From: CBDDKU01 sp965230375
GTDB lineage: Bacteria > Bacteroidota > Bacteroidia > Flavobacteriales_D > Cryomorphaceae
Direction of reading: 5' to 3'
Assembly (NCBI GenBank): GCA_965230375.1
Contig: CBDDKU010000002.1
Location: 104,753 to 168,752 of the forward strand
Length of the DNA: 64,000 bases
A program made the translations under genes and the position numbers. The notes beneath the pieces were generated by a model. The model was not told the origin of the DNA. It did no database searches and saw nothing but the letters and a program-made list of their open reading frames with translations. Shown here piece by piece: positions 42,382 through 51,451 of this stretch. Numbering within the stretch: the stretch's first letter is position 1; the number at the start of each line of letters is the position of its first letter.

Positions 42382-42855
42382 ATGAGAACAGCAATCCACA
42401 TCTCTTTATTCGTACTTACTTGTGTCGTCCTATCTGCATGTAGCGGTGCTCCCAAAAAGGAGGGGAAGAAAGAAGAGAAAAGCTCCCAGCCAGGTGACAC
42501 TATTAGTGCTGAAGATGTTCAGGACATGTTTATTAAATTGATGGAAGCTGGTGATGTTTATGCTGCACAGCAAGATTGGTATAGTGCATTATTCTCATAC
42601 GAAGAAGCACGCAGAATTAGCCCGAACAACTATTACGCAAGGTATAAAATCGCCCTTACAGAAAGTGCAATCTGCCAGTTTTTGCAGGAGGACTGTGAAA
42701 TAGCAGTTTCTGAATTAACCGCTTTGATTAAAGATTACCCAGAGTCGGCTCCACTTTACCAAACCCGTGGTCAGTTATTTTTGGCGCTAGGAGATACCAA
42801 TCTCAGTATCATGGATCTGGCGATGTATGAACAGTATAAAACTGAAACAGAATAA
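42382..42855 (+). CDS. TPR-type lipoprotein
   Basis: A 157-residue lipoprotein with lipobox VVLSAC (Cys near residue 20) and a Lys/Glu-rich linker (GAPKKEGKKEEKSS). From about residue 45 it forms TPR-like helical pairs (GDVYAAQQDWYSALFSYEEA, RISPNNYYARYKIALTESA, LYQTRGQLFLALGD). It is probably anchored in the outer membrane and binds protein partners. Specific function unknown. The DnaJ-domain gene follows after 21 bases on the same strand, so the two may act together in protein quality control. Confidence 0.78.
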   Translation: MRTAIHISLFVLTCVVLSACSGAPKKEGKKEEKSSQPGDTISAEDVQDMFIKLMEAGDVYAAQQDWYSALFSYEEARRISPNNYYARYKIALTESAICQFLQEDCEIAVSELTALIKDYPESAPLYQTRGQLFLALGDTNLSIMDLAMYEQYKTETE

Positions 42856-42876
42856 AACTCACATCGCTCTCCCATT

Positions 42877-43905
42877 TTGAAAGATTACCGAAGGATACTA
42901 GGTGTTTCTGATACGGCCAGTATCGATGAGATTAAAAAAGCATACCGAAGTAAGGCGAAACTTCTTCACCCAGATGTGAACAAATCGCCTACGGCCGAGC
43001 GGGACTTCATAGAACTTCAAGAAGCTTATGAGTGGCTTATCAACCTTAAAACCGGGAAGGTGTTTTCAGGGGCCAGCGGCCAACAGCGAGCCAAGCGATA
43101 CCGCTCCCAACAAGAATGGGAAGCAAGAGAAAGGGCCGCAGCCCAGGAACGAGCACGAGCCTACGCCCGGATGCGCTACCAAACATTTGTGAACTCAAAT
43201 TATTTCAAAGCCACGTACGCATTGAATACGCTATTAGACCTGGTTATCCTATTCTTTATGGGAATCATGGCTTTGGCTGCACCAATTCTGGCTGGGGTGG
43301 CCTACGGTTTTGTTGGGGTCTTGATCGTACTGGTCGTCATGGTTCTGATATCTCCAATGATAAAAGGAATCGCTCAGGATAGTTGGCAACGCTTTGATGT
43401 TTCTCTTATCCGATCAGGGCTTGGAGTTATTTACAGACATCCCTACAGCCTCCTTTTCATGATGTCAGTATTAAATGTTGTCGTATTCTTTCGCATTGCA
43501 ATGAACACCTTTATTCAATTAAACTACATCGTTCTCATATATGTCTTATTGGCAGCTGCCATCTGGCCAATCGTAAGAAAAGTCAGAGGCTTTAAGTGGA
43601 GACGTATGTATATATTCGGTGGTGGACCACTCGTCTTCAGCATATTTCTAATGCTTAATTTTCATATGGCTTCCGCCCCTATTTCGGAAGTTTACAAATA
43701 CAGCTTAGGTGACGGAAAAAGCCGGAAACGCAACTCTTCCGAAATCACGCTAGAAGGGGGAGTTTATCAGGAGTATAATGGTATGCGCTACTTCCCGAGT
43801 TTTCAGGAAGTCAGTACCCACCGCTACATAAGGCTAAACATTGCAGAAGGCCTTTTTGGAATTCGAACGCTTCAATCATACCAGTTCGTATACAACTACG
43901 AATGA
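42877..43905 (+). CDS. DnaJ-domain membrane protein
   Basis: A 342-residue protein with an N-terminal J domain (1-65): DYRRILGVSDTASIDEIKKAY and the HPD motif in LLHPDVNKSP, which stimulates DnaK ATPase. It lacks the G/F and zinc regions of DnaJ. An arginine/alanine-rich helix (about 75-105) is followed by about five or six hydrophobic segments (about 115-265) and a soluble C-terminus. This would place a DnaK-recruiting J domain on the cytoplasmic face of a membrane. The start is TTG at 42877; no in-frame ATG precedes the J domain. It is likely co-transcribed with the TPR lipoprotein. Confidence 0.87.
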   Translation: MKDYRRILGVSDTASIDEIKKAYRSKAKLLHPDVNKSPTAERDFIELQEAYEWLINLKTGKVFSGASGQQRAKRYRSQQEWEARERAAAQERARAYARMRYQTFVNSNYFKATYALNTLLDLVILFFMGIMALAAPILAGVAYGFVGVLIVLVVMVLISPMIKGIAQDSWQRFDVSLIRSGLGVIYRHPYSLLFMMSVLNVVVFFRIAMNTFIQLNYIVLIYVLLAAAIWPIVRKVRGFKWRRMYIFGGGPLVFSIFLMLNFHMASAPISEVYKYSLGDGKSRKRNSSEITLEGGVYQEYNGMRYFPSFQEVSTHRYIRLNIAEGLFGIRTLQSYQFVYNYE

Positions 43906-44050
43906 TCTCCTTTGAAAACTACAGGTTCTGGCCCACCGACAGCATTTTCGTCACAACCAATTGAAATAGTTTCATTTACTGCAATTCATGGAATAAGCGA
44001 GTGCATTTTATCAGGCAGGAAATAGCGCTAAGCTTTGAAAAAACTGGTTA

Positions 44051-45247
44051 CTAGAACGACTCGGTAAAACCGACCACAAAGGCATGCGTACGGTAACTTT
44101 TAACCGTGCCATCGTTGCTATCAATGTGATTGATGTTCTGGCCAAAACCGTAGTCAAACCTTAAATTTGCACGGTTGTCCGGGTCTACCATTAGCCGCAG
44201 TCCCAATCCAGCCGATTTATACACCCCATCAATTGCCATATCCCTGTAATCATTTGCAACCCTTCCAGCTCCAGCAAAAAAGACCATCCCTAAAGGACCA
44301 AATACCGGCATCCTATACTCTACCTGACAATCGGCGATAACCTTATCGCGTATCGCTCCTTCGTAATACCCTCTCATTCTCTCAGAGCCCCCCATAAAAG
44401 CAAGTTCGTAAAAAGGTACAGTTCCATAATTGGCTTGCGTATATGCCTGAAAACCTATCACGTGCTCAAACCAAGGTTTTATGAAGTAACGACAATCGAG
44501 CTCATAACGCTGAAAATTAAAATCGCTACCCAAGTAGCTTCCGTTGAATTGGGCGTTGGCACCTACGTAATACCCTTCTGTGGTATTGTATCGGTGGTCC
44601 CTTCGATCTAATATAAAGGCTGGCCCTATTCCAGATGTAATTCCTCCTTCATATCCGGGGTATTGACTCATGAGGTAAAAACTACTGTCTTCAAGCTCAA
44701 TATTTGAGTAATAGCTCAGTTGCTGTTTCGCACCAAAGTATATTGTAGTCTCATCGTCAACGGCAAAGAGAACCGCATTATTAAAATTGTAGCTTTCAGA
44801 CTCAATCTCTTCAAGGCTATTGAACTCTACATTATTCCCCACCCCGAGAGCGTATTGCGGAAACTTGATGTAGTTGGCTTCGGCTTTTATGACAATTTTA
44901 TTCTCTTTGAGATAGGCAGTGCTTCCAAGCACCACTTTAAATTGACCAAGAGAAGAAAGGCTCGTCAGTGCACTGAAGCTGGATGGGGCGGAAATGGTAT
45001 CCTTCTCAACGAGATCTATCAAGTTGTATTTTACCAACCCGAAAACTTGACCGGTCTCTTGAGAATACGAGAAAATCGGGAAGGGTGCCCAAACGAAGAA
45101 ATCAAGAGCTTTTTCATTAAACCGCTCAAATCTCGACAAGGTGTCCTCAGCTGCTTCTTCTTGCGCTAATACTGGTTGAGATGCCACTATCAACATCAAA
45201 AATGACATTGCAAAAAAGATAGTTTTCTGATAATTTATTCCCTTCAT
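44051..45247 (-). CDS. Omp85/BamA-type outer-membrane barrel without POTRA domains
   Basis: A 398-residue exported protein (signal peptide about 1-28, ending VLAQ). The body is a 16-stranded barrel of the bacterial surface antigen (D15) family with the conserved loop-6-like motif FMGGSERMRGYYEG and FGPLGMVFFAGAGRV. It ends in phenylalanine, which fits recognition by the Bam machine. Only about 30 residues precede the barrel, so there is no room for POTRA domains and it is not BamA itself. Homologues of this size are often called BamA/TamA family outer membrane proteins, with unknown substrates. Divergent GNAT gene lies 103 bases away. Confidence 0.82.
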   Translation of the reverse strand: MKGINYQKTIFFAMSFLMLIVASQPVLAQEEAAEDTLSRFERFNEKALDFFVWAPFPIFSYSQETGQVFGLVKYNLIDLVEKDTISAPSSFSALTSLSSLGQFKVVLGSTAYLKENKIVIKAEANYIKFPQYALGVGNNVEFNSLEEIESESYNFNNAVLFAVDDETTIYFGAKQQLSYYSNIELEDSSFYLMSQYPGYEGGITSGIGPAFILDRRDHRYNTTEGYYVGANAQFNGSYLGSDFNFQRYELDCRYFIKPWFEHVIGFQAYTQANYGTVPFYELAFMGGSERMRGYYEGAIRDKVIADCQVEYRMPVFGPLGMVFFAGAGRVANDYRDMAIDGVYKSAGLGLRLMVDPDNRANLRFDYGFGQNINHIDSNDGTVKSYRTHAFVVGFTESF

Positions 45248-45350
45248 CCTGAAAGCTGTGGCACAGAGTTTAGCTGCTCAAAATCTGCTTTATTTTCGGG
45301 TCTACCAAATAGAAGTCTCCTATTTGCCATATCTTAAGCGGCTTTCAGCG

Positions 45351-45797
45351 ATGAATACTATCATTACTCCGTTCGAAAACAAAGACTTTGACTCGGTGGT
45401 CGAACTTCTTGACCAGAACACGCCTACGTATTTCTCAGTTTCTGAACGAGATGACCTTATCTCATATTTGAAAAACGAGCTCGAAGATTACTTCATTTGC
45501 CGATCAGACAAAGCAGTCATTGCATCTGGTGGAATCAATTACTTTGAGAATGAAAATGTGGCTCGCATCTCATGGGACCTAGTTTCTCCGGATATGCAGG
45601 GCAACGGTATTGGTCGAGAGCTGCTCAAGTTTAGATTGAAGCATATCCAAACGTATCACCCCAATTGGGAGGTTGAAGTGCGAACTTCGCAGCACGCCTT
45701 TGGGTTCTACCAAAAGTCAGGTTTCGAAATTCAAAACGTAGTTCGAGACTATTGGGCCCCAGGTTTTGACCTATACAAAATGAAACACCAAAAGTAG
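45351..45797 (+). CDS. GNAT family N-acetyltransferase
   Basis: A 148-residue GNAT enzyme. The acetyl-CoA-binding region is ISWDLVSPDMQGNGIGRELL (Q/RxxGxG/A loop QGNGIG), followed by RTSQHAFGFYQKSGFE, the typical final helix and strand. It has no N-terminal extension; the frame is open back to 45258 but family similarity starts at ATG 45351. The substrate is unknown. It is divergent from the Omp85-type gene and is followed by 155 bases without genes. Confidence 0.87.
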   Translation: MNTIITPFENKDFDSVVELLDQNTPTYFSVSERDDLISYLKNELEDYFICRSDKAVIASGGINYFENENVARISWDLVSPDMQGNGIGRELLKFRLKHIQTYHPNWEVEVRTSQHAFGFYQKSGFEIQNVVRDYWAPGFDLYKMKHQK

Positions 45798-45952
45798 AAG
45801 TGAAGTTGAAATTTCGGACAAAGAAAATAAGTAAAATAATGTCACTATCCCATTCTTCATTCCCGGCGACCGTTTATCCGAATCGCCTGCTACCACTCAG
45901 TTTTTTACCTATTTTAAGTTTATTGATTAACCATTAAAAACAAATAAAAGCT

Positions 45953-47371
45953 ATGACAGCACTCATGTATTTAGGATTACTCCTTATCGTTTTCTCGGTC
46001 ATTATGTTCTTTATGCACCCTTACCTAAGTGCAGAGAACAAATACTACACAAAAGACCCAAACGACCCTCAGTATCGACCAGAAGCCGCGGGGAAGCTTA
46101 AAAAGAAGAAGAGCCATCCAGTTCTTCTATTCTTCAACAGGGTAAGAACCAGATGGCTTATTCTAGTTGGAATTGCCATGTTTATGCTAAACGGTCTCTT
46201 CTTTTATGCCAACCCAGGAACAGCCTATGCCGTTCAGTATCTCTGGGGTGGCGATGAAGCCATTTTCTCTCAGGGTATTAAAATGAAGCTGTGGGGAAGA
46301 ACGATTCCTATGTCTTACGAGATTCCAGTTCAAGATATAATCTTGTACAAGAATCAAGAGCTTCCAAGTTCAAACTCGATTTACTACCGTGATGCTTCGC
46401 AGTGGGAGTTTGCCGATGCGATTAAGGCACATATTGGAACTTCGGTCATTGTCGGTATCGACGTTGGTAATGACGAAGTTTTCTTGAACATGGCCGACCG
46501 AAACCAGTCTGAGCACAATCTTGTTTATTCTCGGATCATGCCAAATATCAGCGCCGCGATCAAGAATACGTGTAAGCTACTCGATGCTCAAGACTATATT
46601 GCGGGAGCTTCGGCTCAGTTTGACCAGTACTTCAGAGATCAACTCGAAAACGGGATGTACCAGACGGAAGAGTATTTCGAAGAAGAAGAATCGCCTGAGA
46701 TTATTGGAGATTCGACTACTGTGCGGACTATCCCAAACAAGTCGAGCACCAAACAGAAGAGATACCGGATCAAACGCCTAAACGGCGAACCACTGCGCGA
46801 CAACTCCAATTCGCTAAAGCAATATGGCCTCAAGATTTTACAGGCTCAGGTTACGTCTATAGACTGGGAAGGTTCCTTTGATGAGAGACTTGACTTACAG
46901 AAAGATCAAGTAGCTCAAACCCAACTTGAGAAGCAGGAAGCGGAGAAGGAAATCTACCGTACTCAAAAGGAGATAGCCAAAGGTGAAGCCGAAAAAGCGA
47001 AGGAACGAGCCAAGCTCGAAAAAGAGCAGATTCAGCTCACGATTGAAGCCGAAACCAAGGCAAAAGTCGCGGCCTACAAAGTTACCGAAGAGCAAAACCT
47101 GTTGGATGCCGCTCGGAAGACGGCCGAACGTATCCGCGTAGAATCGGATGCTGAAGCACTAAAGAACAAGCGACTGGTACAAGCCGGTCTTACACCACAA
47201 GAAAGAGCGGAGTGGGAATATAAAACGGCCATCGGTGTAGCGCAGCACATCTCAAACATCAACCTGCCAGATGTATACATCTCAGGCAAGGATGGTAAGC
47301 AAGGTCAATCCGGAATTCTCGAAGATCTACTCGGAGCAGAATTCGCCAAGAAAATGCTCGAGATGAAGTAA
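45953..47371 (+). CDS. SPFH/band-7 membrane protein
   Basis: A 472-residue protein. Two hydrophobic segments (about 5-22 and 68-88) are followed by a SPFH-like domain (about 100-240) and a long Lys/Glu/Ala-rich coiled coil (about 310-430, QEAEKEIYRTQKEIAKGEAE) typical of prohibitin- and flotillin-type proteins. It ends in a short hydrophobic/acidic tail. SPFH proteins form large oligomeric cages or microdomains at the inner membrane and often modulate proteases such as FtsH. Specific role here unknown. It stands alone with its own strong terminator. Confidence 0.8.
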   Translation: MTALMYLGLLLIVFSVIMFFMHPYLSAENKYYTKDPNDPQYRPEAAGKLKKKKSHPVLLFFNRVRTRWLILVGIAMFMLNGLFFYANPGTAYAVQYLWGGDEAIFSQGIKMKLWGRTIPMSYEIPVQDIILYKNQELPSSNSIYYRDASQWEFADAIKAHIGTSVIVGIDVGNDEVFLNMADRNQSEHNLVYSRIMPNISAAIKNTCKLLDAQDYIAGASAQFDQYFRDQLENGMYQTEEYFEEEESPEIIGDSTTVRTIPNKSSTKQKRYRIKRLNGEPLRDNSNSLKQYGLKILQAQVTSIDWEGSFDERLDLQKDQVAQTQLEKQEAEKEIYRTQKEIAKGEAEKAKERAKLEKEQIQLTIEAETKAKVAAYKVTEEQNLLDAARKTAERIRVESDAEALKNKRLVQAGLTPQERAEWEYKTAIGVAQHISNINLPDVYISGKDGKQGQSGILEDLLGAEFAKKMLEMK

Positions 47372-47395
47372 TCTAAAATCCGACGATGAACTTTT

Positions 47396-47428
47396 TGCGC
47401 CCCGTAAAATTACGGGGCGCATTTTTTT
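47396..47428 (+). terminator. Rho-independent terminator of the SPFH gene
   Basis: A 12-bp stem (TGCGCCCCGTAA 47396-47407 with TTACGGGGCGCA 47410-47421) is followed by seven T residues. The minimal two-base loop means the hairpin probably opens by one or two A-T pairs. It lies about 25 bases past the stop codon. Confidence 0.93.
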
Positions 47429-47474
47429 GTCACCCCTCCTGACATAGGGTTGTCACACCCCCGATTTAGGTTTG
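47428..47474 (+). promoter_or_regulatory. Possible operator half-sites and -7 box upstream of the GyrI/WYL pair
   Basis: Three TGTCA-type half-sites occur: TGTCA (47428-47432), its inverse TGACA (47440-47444) and TGTCA (47451-47455). The longer form TTGTCAC is repeated 23 bases apart (47427 and 47450). They lie just upstream of TAGGTTTG (47467-47474), a perfect TAnnTTTG -7 box. No TTTG -33 element is at the usual distance, which fits a promoter that needs an activator. The downstream WYL regulator is a candidate binder. Confidence 0.45.
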
Positions 47475-47510
47475 TATCAGAATCAATTGCAAACTTTAAA
47501 TCAATTCAAA

Positions 47511-47966
47511 ATGAAGACAAAACAAATCCAAACCAAACAAGCCGTAACGGGTCAATTGAAGACGACACTCAAAACGATGAACAAGGAAGTAGAGCCAGTG
47601 ATTGAGCGCTTGATGCAAGAAGTAGAGAAAGCTCATTTCACTCAAGCCGGGCCACTAGAATTCATCTATACAGGTGCCACAGAAGATATGGAGAATGAGT
47701 TTGATCTTGAAATTGCTGTACCTGTCACCCCATCAAACGGTAATCTTCCAACAGAGTTTAAACTCAAGGAAATACCTGAGCTCAAGTGTGTTTCCACCAC
47801 TTTTAAGGGTTCTATGGATGAGATAGGAGACACCTACGAAACCATCTATAACGAGCTTCAGAAAGAAGGGGTTCAGCCCACAAATATTATCCGAGAAGTT
47901 TACGAAAACTGGGTATCTTATTCGTCCAAAGAAAACGTCGTAGAAATCCAGGTTGGGATAAACTAA
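47511..47966 (+). CDS. GyrI-like small-molecule-binding domain protein
   Basis: A 151-residue cytoplasmic protein that fits the GyrI-like/AraC effector-binding fold: two pseudo-repeats with the strand pattern EFDLEIAVPVTPSNG and LKCVSTTFKGSMDEIGDTYE. No DNA-binding domain is present. Such free-standing domains bind small ligands or hydrolyse cyclopropenone-type compounds. The next gene, a WYL regulator, starts 7 bases after this stop, so both are co-transcribed and this protein may sense or detoxify the inducer. ATG 47511 was chosen because the open frame upstream overlaps the promoter region. Confidence 0.78.
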   Translation: MKTKQIQTKQAVTGQLKTTLKTMNKEVEPVIERLMQEVEKAHFTQAGPLEFIYTGATEDMENEFDLEIAVPVTPSNGNLPTEFKLKEIPELKCVSTTFKGSMDEIGDTYETIYNELQKEGVQPTNIIREVYENWVSYSSKENVVEIQVGIN

Positions 47967-47972
47967 TCGCCG

Positions 47973-48923
47973 ATGAACCGCATAGACCGGTTGCAAGCCA
48001 TATTAATCACACTACAAAGCAAGAGGGTTGTGAGAGCTGAAGAGCTCTCCAACCGTTTTGGCGTGAGCCACAGAACCATTTATCGCGACATCCGCGCACT
48101 CGAAGAAGGCGGTGTACCCATCGGGTCTGAAGCTGGCATTGGCTACTTCTTGAGCGATGGATACCACATTCCACCTGTTATGTTTACCCATGATGAAGCC
48201 AGAGCTCTCTTGCTCGCTGGCAAAATGGTAGAGCAAATGACAGATTCTACCGTTTCAAGCCATTATCAAAACGCACTCACTAAAGTCAGGGCAGTGCTTG
48301 ATATGGACAAAAAAGACGAATTGGAATCTCTCGATCGAGATATTATCATCAACCCTTTTCCGAATGAGCCGCAAATGCATGGCTCACTGGATATGGATAA
48401 AATCAAACACGCGCTTTCCATTTCACGAACGCTGAATCTCGTCTATAATGCACGTGGAAGTGGTGAGCAAACAACCCGCGAGGTCGAACCCATCGGACTT
48501 TGCTTCTACTATGGAGCTTGGCACTTAATCGCATTTTGCCGCCTTCGGCAAGACTATCGCGACTTTAGACTCGACCGCATTGAAAAGCTCGAGCTAACAG
48601 ACCAGCGGTATCAGCGGCACAAACACCCTCGACTCCGGGCCTACATCGACTCGCTCATTGAAGGAACCGAACTGGACATTGGAATCATTCGCGTCAGGAA
48701 ACCAATTCACAAGTACCTCGAAAACACCAAATTCCAAATCGGGCTCGTGTTCGAGGAAGAGAAAGGCGAATGGGTAGAAATGCACTTTGCCGTTTTCCAC
48801 ATCGACTATCTGGCTCGTTGGATTTTGAGTATCTGTAGCGGCGTGGAGATCGTTGAGCCGGAATCCTTGAAAGCAAGAATTATTGAGCTAACGAAAGATC
48901 TTGCTGATGAATATCTGAAATGA
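47973..48923 (+). CDS. WYL-domain transcriptional regulator (YafY family)
   Basis: A 316-residue regulator with an N-terminal HTH_11 winged helix (about 1-60, SNRFGVSHRTIYRDIRALE as recognition helix) and a WYL domain (about 140-220: TLNLVYNARGSGEQTTREVE, then FYYGAWHLIAFCRLRQDYRD, where the family's WYL core reads WHL). A WCX-like C-terminal segment follows. WYL proteins often sense nucleotides or nucleic acids and control stress or defence genes, though this copy sits with a GyrI-like gene only. It is probably autoregulatory through the TGTCA half-sites upstream of its operon. Confidence 0.92.
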   Translation: MNRIDRLQAILITLQSKRVVRAEELSNRFGVSHRTIYRDIRALEEGGVPIGSEAGIGYFLSDGYHIPPVMFTHDEARALLLAGKMVEQMTDSTVSSHYQNALTKVRAVLDMDKKDELESLDRDIIINPFPNEPQMHGSLDMDKIKHALSISRTLNLVYNARGSGEQTTREVEPIGLCFYYGAWHLIAFCRLRQDYRDFRLDRIEKLELTDQRYQRHKHPRLRAYIDSLIEGTELDIGIIRVRKPIHKYLENTKFQIGLVFEEEKGEWVEMHFAVFHIDYLARWILSICSGVEIVEPESLKARIIELTKDLADEYLK

Positions 48924-49020
48924 GAAGTTGTTCAAATCTGAACACCCGTTAAAAAAATTTAAGTCTGTTGATCGGGAAATCTGACGGATATATCTTGAGC
49001 CAACAACACCACAATGGCTT

Positions 49021-49872
49021 ATGATTTGTCCGTTATACAAAGGAAAGTTTGGCGAAGTCAGAACTTCGTCGGTCATAGATTTTGAAGGCGGGTTTGATCC
49101 TTCTAATTTTATCTCGTTCAAGTATGTCGCTCAAGGAAAAGAAACCTACGAAGTTGATAAGCTCATACAAACCGTAAGAGCTGGCAATGCCATCTTCTTT
49201 GACAAAGGGAAATCGTATTTCGGCTCATGTACTGGGCCAAACTTAAATATTGGATTTTGTATTGACCTGAGTCCTGAAATTGTCAACCTTCATCGACTCG
49301 ACTTATGGGGAGAAGAACGGGTTGTTGAAACCACTGAATACTCTCCTGTATTCATGTATCGTCCCAGTTCGAGTGTTGTCCAATCGATTCTTGGCATTAA
49401 GCAAGTCGACAAAATGAAAATTGAAGAATCGATGAATTCGTTTATCGAAGCCTATATCCATAGCCAAGATTCCATTGTCGAATCCATGAAGGCAGTTCCT
49501 CGGGTCAAAGAATCAGTAAAAAGAGAAGTCTATCGAAAACTGCTTACCGCACAGATATTCATTCACGATTCCCTCATGGAGCCCATTTCACTTGATGATT
49601 TGGCTTGCGTTTCGGGTATTTCTAAATTCTATTTCCAGAGGCTTTTCAAAACATTCTTCGGTCTAAGCCCTTCTCAATACCTAGACAAAGTGAGATTGGA
49701 AAGAGGTATTTCCATGCTCAGAGAAACAGACATTCCAGTTTCTACTATTGCCTATGAATCCGGCTTTACAGATCCTGCTTACTTCTCGCGGCGCTTCAAG
49801 AAGGCCTATGGAATGAGTCCCATCAAATACCGAGAAAATGAAAAAAGCAAGATTGTGCAAGTAGCCTTCTAA
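49021..49872 (+). CDS. AraC-family transcriptional regulator
   Basis: A 283-residue regulator with an N-terminal cupin-like sensing region (about 1-150, with SFKYVAQGKETYEVDK-type strands) and a C-terminal double HTH (about 175-275: LDDLACVSGISKFYFQRLFK, then STIAYESGFTDPAYFSRRFK and YGMSPIKYR). The effector is unknown. It follows the WYL gene by about 100 bases on the same strand, so it may form a separate unit. The start ATG at 49021 has little spacing evidence; no better in-frame codon lies upstream. Confidence 0.92.
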   Translation: MICPLYKGKFGEVRTSSVIDFEGGFDPSNFISFKYVAQGKETYEVDKLIQTVRAGNAIFFDKGKSYFGSCTGPNLNIGFCIDLSPEIVNLHRLDLWGEERVVETTEYSPVFMYRPSSSVVQSILGIKQVDKMKIEESMNSFIEAYIHSQDSIVESMKAVPRVKESVKREVYRKLLTAQIFIHDSLMEPISLDDLACVSGISKFYFQRLFKTFFGLSPSQYLDKVRLERGISMLRETDIPVSTIAYESGFTDPAYFSRRFKKAYGMSPIKYRENEKSKIVQVAF

Positions 49873-49990
49873 GTCTCTCATTAGCTTGCACCCATCGAAA
49901 GCTCCATTAAAGGCCTGAAGGTGGTCAAATTTAAGCCACCAACGATATAGCACAACGATCGCCTTCAGGTTGGACTTTATCTGAACAACT

Positions 49991-51451
49991 ATGAGCAATA
50001 CAGTATTACTTATCACTTTTCTGGGCACGACCGTCACAGCCTTTTCTCAGAACTACTATTTCTCAAATGAAACAGAAAACATCCCACTTACAGCAACTGA
50101 AATAAGCTCCATGGATGTGGAGAGTGCTGATGTGGATGAAGATGGCGATTTGGATATTATCGTCGCGGGTGAGGCCACAAGAAACTTGCTCTTTTTCAAC
50201 GATGGAAACGGCGTGTTTTCAGAAGATCCAGAGAAACTCTTTCCGACCCGAGATCCAGATAGTCAATTTCTAGGCCAAGACAGCGAAGACATTGCCATAG
50301 GGGATTTTGACAATGACACGCACATTGACATCATTTTCGTTTCGGAAGACACTCAGTACCATGAATTCCTAGTAGGAGATGGTGATGGGAATTTTTACTT
50401 TGCTCCTTTCGATTTTCAGGCAAGTGCGGGGAATGCAATCGCCACACTCGATTTGAATGGTGACAATTATCTGGATGTAATCATCGGCAATACGGGACAA
50501 AATCATGTTTACATCAATAACCAAGACTTGACTTTCACTCTAGAGAATGATCGCTGGCCAGTGAACACTGAAGGGACACAAGACTTCAAACTGGTTGACT
50601 TAGATGGTGATCTCGACCTCGATATAGTCGAAGGCATAGATATTGGCACGAGCAATATCCTCATTAACAACGATGGCTTTTTTGCGGAAGAAAACACCCG
50701 ACTTCCAGTACCATCAGTCAATCTGGAGATCAGGAAAGTGGCGATTGGAGATATCAATGGTGACGATGCTCCCGACATCTTCATGGCCACGGTAAACTTC
50801 ACTGGGCCAAGCAGTCTTCAAAATCGAATTTACCTCAACGATGGCAACGGATTCTTTGCAGATATCTCGCTCACATCATTCCCAGGTGGATACGTCGAGC
50901 AGACGCTTGACGGTATCTTCTACGACTACGATATGGACAACGACCTTGACCTGATTACTTCCGGTTTCTTCACGACACCTGGCAATAATTTTCACGCATT
51001 CGAAAATGACGGCGCAGGGGTATTTAATGAAGTGACCGATCAAATATTTGAGCCGTTCTTCTTGTCAGACGGTATCGCCATTCATTCTGCAGATTTTAAT
51101 GGCGATGAAATTGACGATCTTTATTTTGGTGGAACAGGGGAAACCGATGACTTACTTTTTCACACCGGTTTAGTTTCGCTTGTGGTTGATCAAAATGATG
51201 TCAGAGCCATGTCGGTTTTCCCTAATCCCGTTAAAGACAAAGCACATATTTCTTGCCCAGGAGTTGATCAAACTTCTGTTCTGACTATTCACGATGCTCG
51301 GGGAAAAATTGTCTTCCAAGATCAAACATCAAATAACACTGGGCTGGGAATAGATGTGGACGTATCTGAATTTAGTCCGGGACATTACACCATACAGACT
51401 CGTATTGATAATGACCTAAAGTGTGCTGGAAAGATGTTGGTAATCGATTAA
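49991..51451 (+). CDS. FG-GAP/VCBS repeat protein with T9SS sorting domain
   Basis: A 486-residue secreted protein (signal peptide about 1-18, ending AFSQ). The body carries about seven FG-GAP/VCBS-type repeats with calcium-binding loops, such as VDEDGDLDIIVAG, DLDGDLDLDIV, DINGDDAPDIF and DYDMDNDLDLITSG, likely a beta-propeller. From about residue 405 a T9SS type A domain (MSVFPNPVKDKAHISCPG, GHYTIQTRI) directs it to the surface. Such proteins bind polysaccharides or other proteins at the cell surface. Target unknown. Its 3' end overlaps the convergent VTT gene by 4 bases. Confidence 0.87.
   Translation: MSNTVLLITFLGTTVTAFSQNYYFSNETENIPLTATEISSMDVESADVDEDGDLDIIVAGEATRNLLFFNDGNGVFSEDPEKLFPTRDPDSQFLGQDSEDIAIGDFDNDTHIDIIFVSEDTQYHEFLVGDGDGNFYFAPFDFQASAGNAIATLDLNGDNYLDVIIGNTGQNHVYINNQDLTFTLENDRWPVNTEGTQDFKLVDLDGDLDLDIVEGIDIGTSNILINNDGFFAEENTRLPVPSVNLEIRKVAIGDINGDDAPDIFMATVNFTGPSSLQNRIYLNDGNGFFADISLTSFPGGYVEQTLDGIFYDYDMDNDLDLITSGFFTTPGNNFHAFENDGAGVFNEVTDQIFEPFFLSDGIAIHSADFNGDEIDDLYFGGTGETDDLLFHTGLVSLVVDQNDVRAMSVFPNPVKDKAHISCPGVDQTSVLTIHDARGKIVFQDQTSNNTGLGIDVDVSEFSPGHYTIQTRIDNDLKCAGKMLVID

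Noticed and set aside
49914..49969. CCTGAAGG and CCTTCAGG as a structured leader before the FG-GAP gene
   Set aside because: The 8-bp arms are 40 bases apart and compete with an inner GGTGG/CCACC pairing. There is no T run and no known RNA family, so support is too weak.
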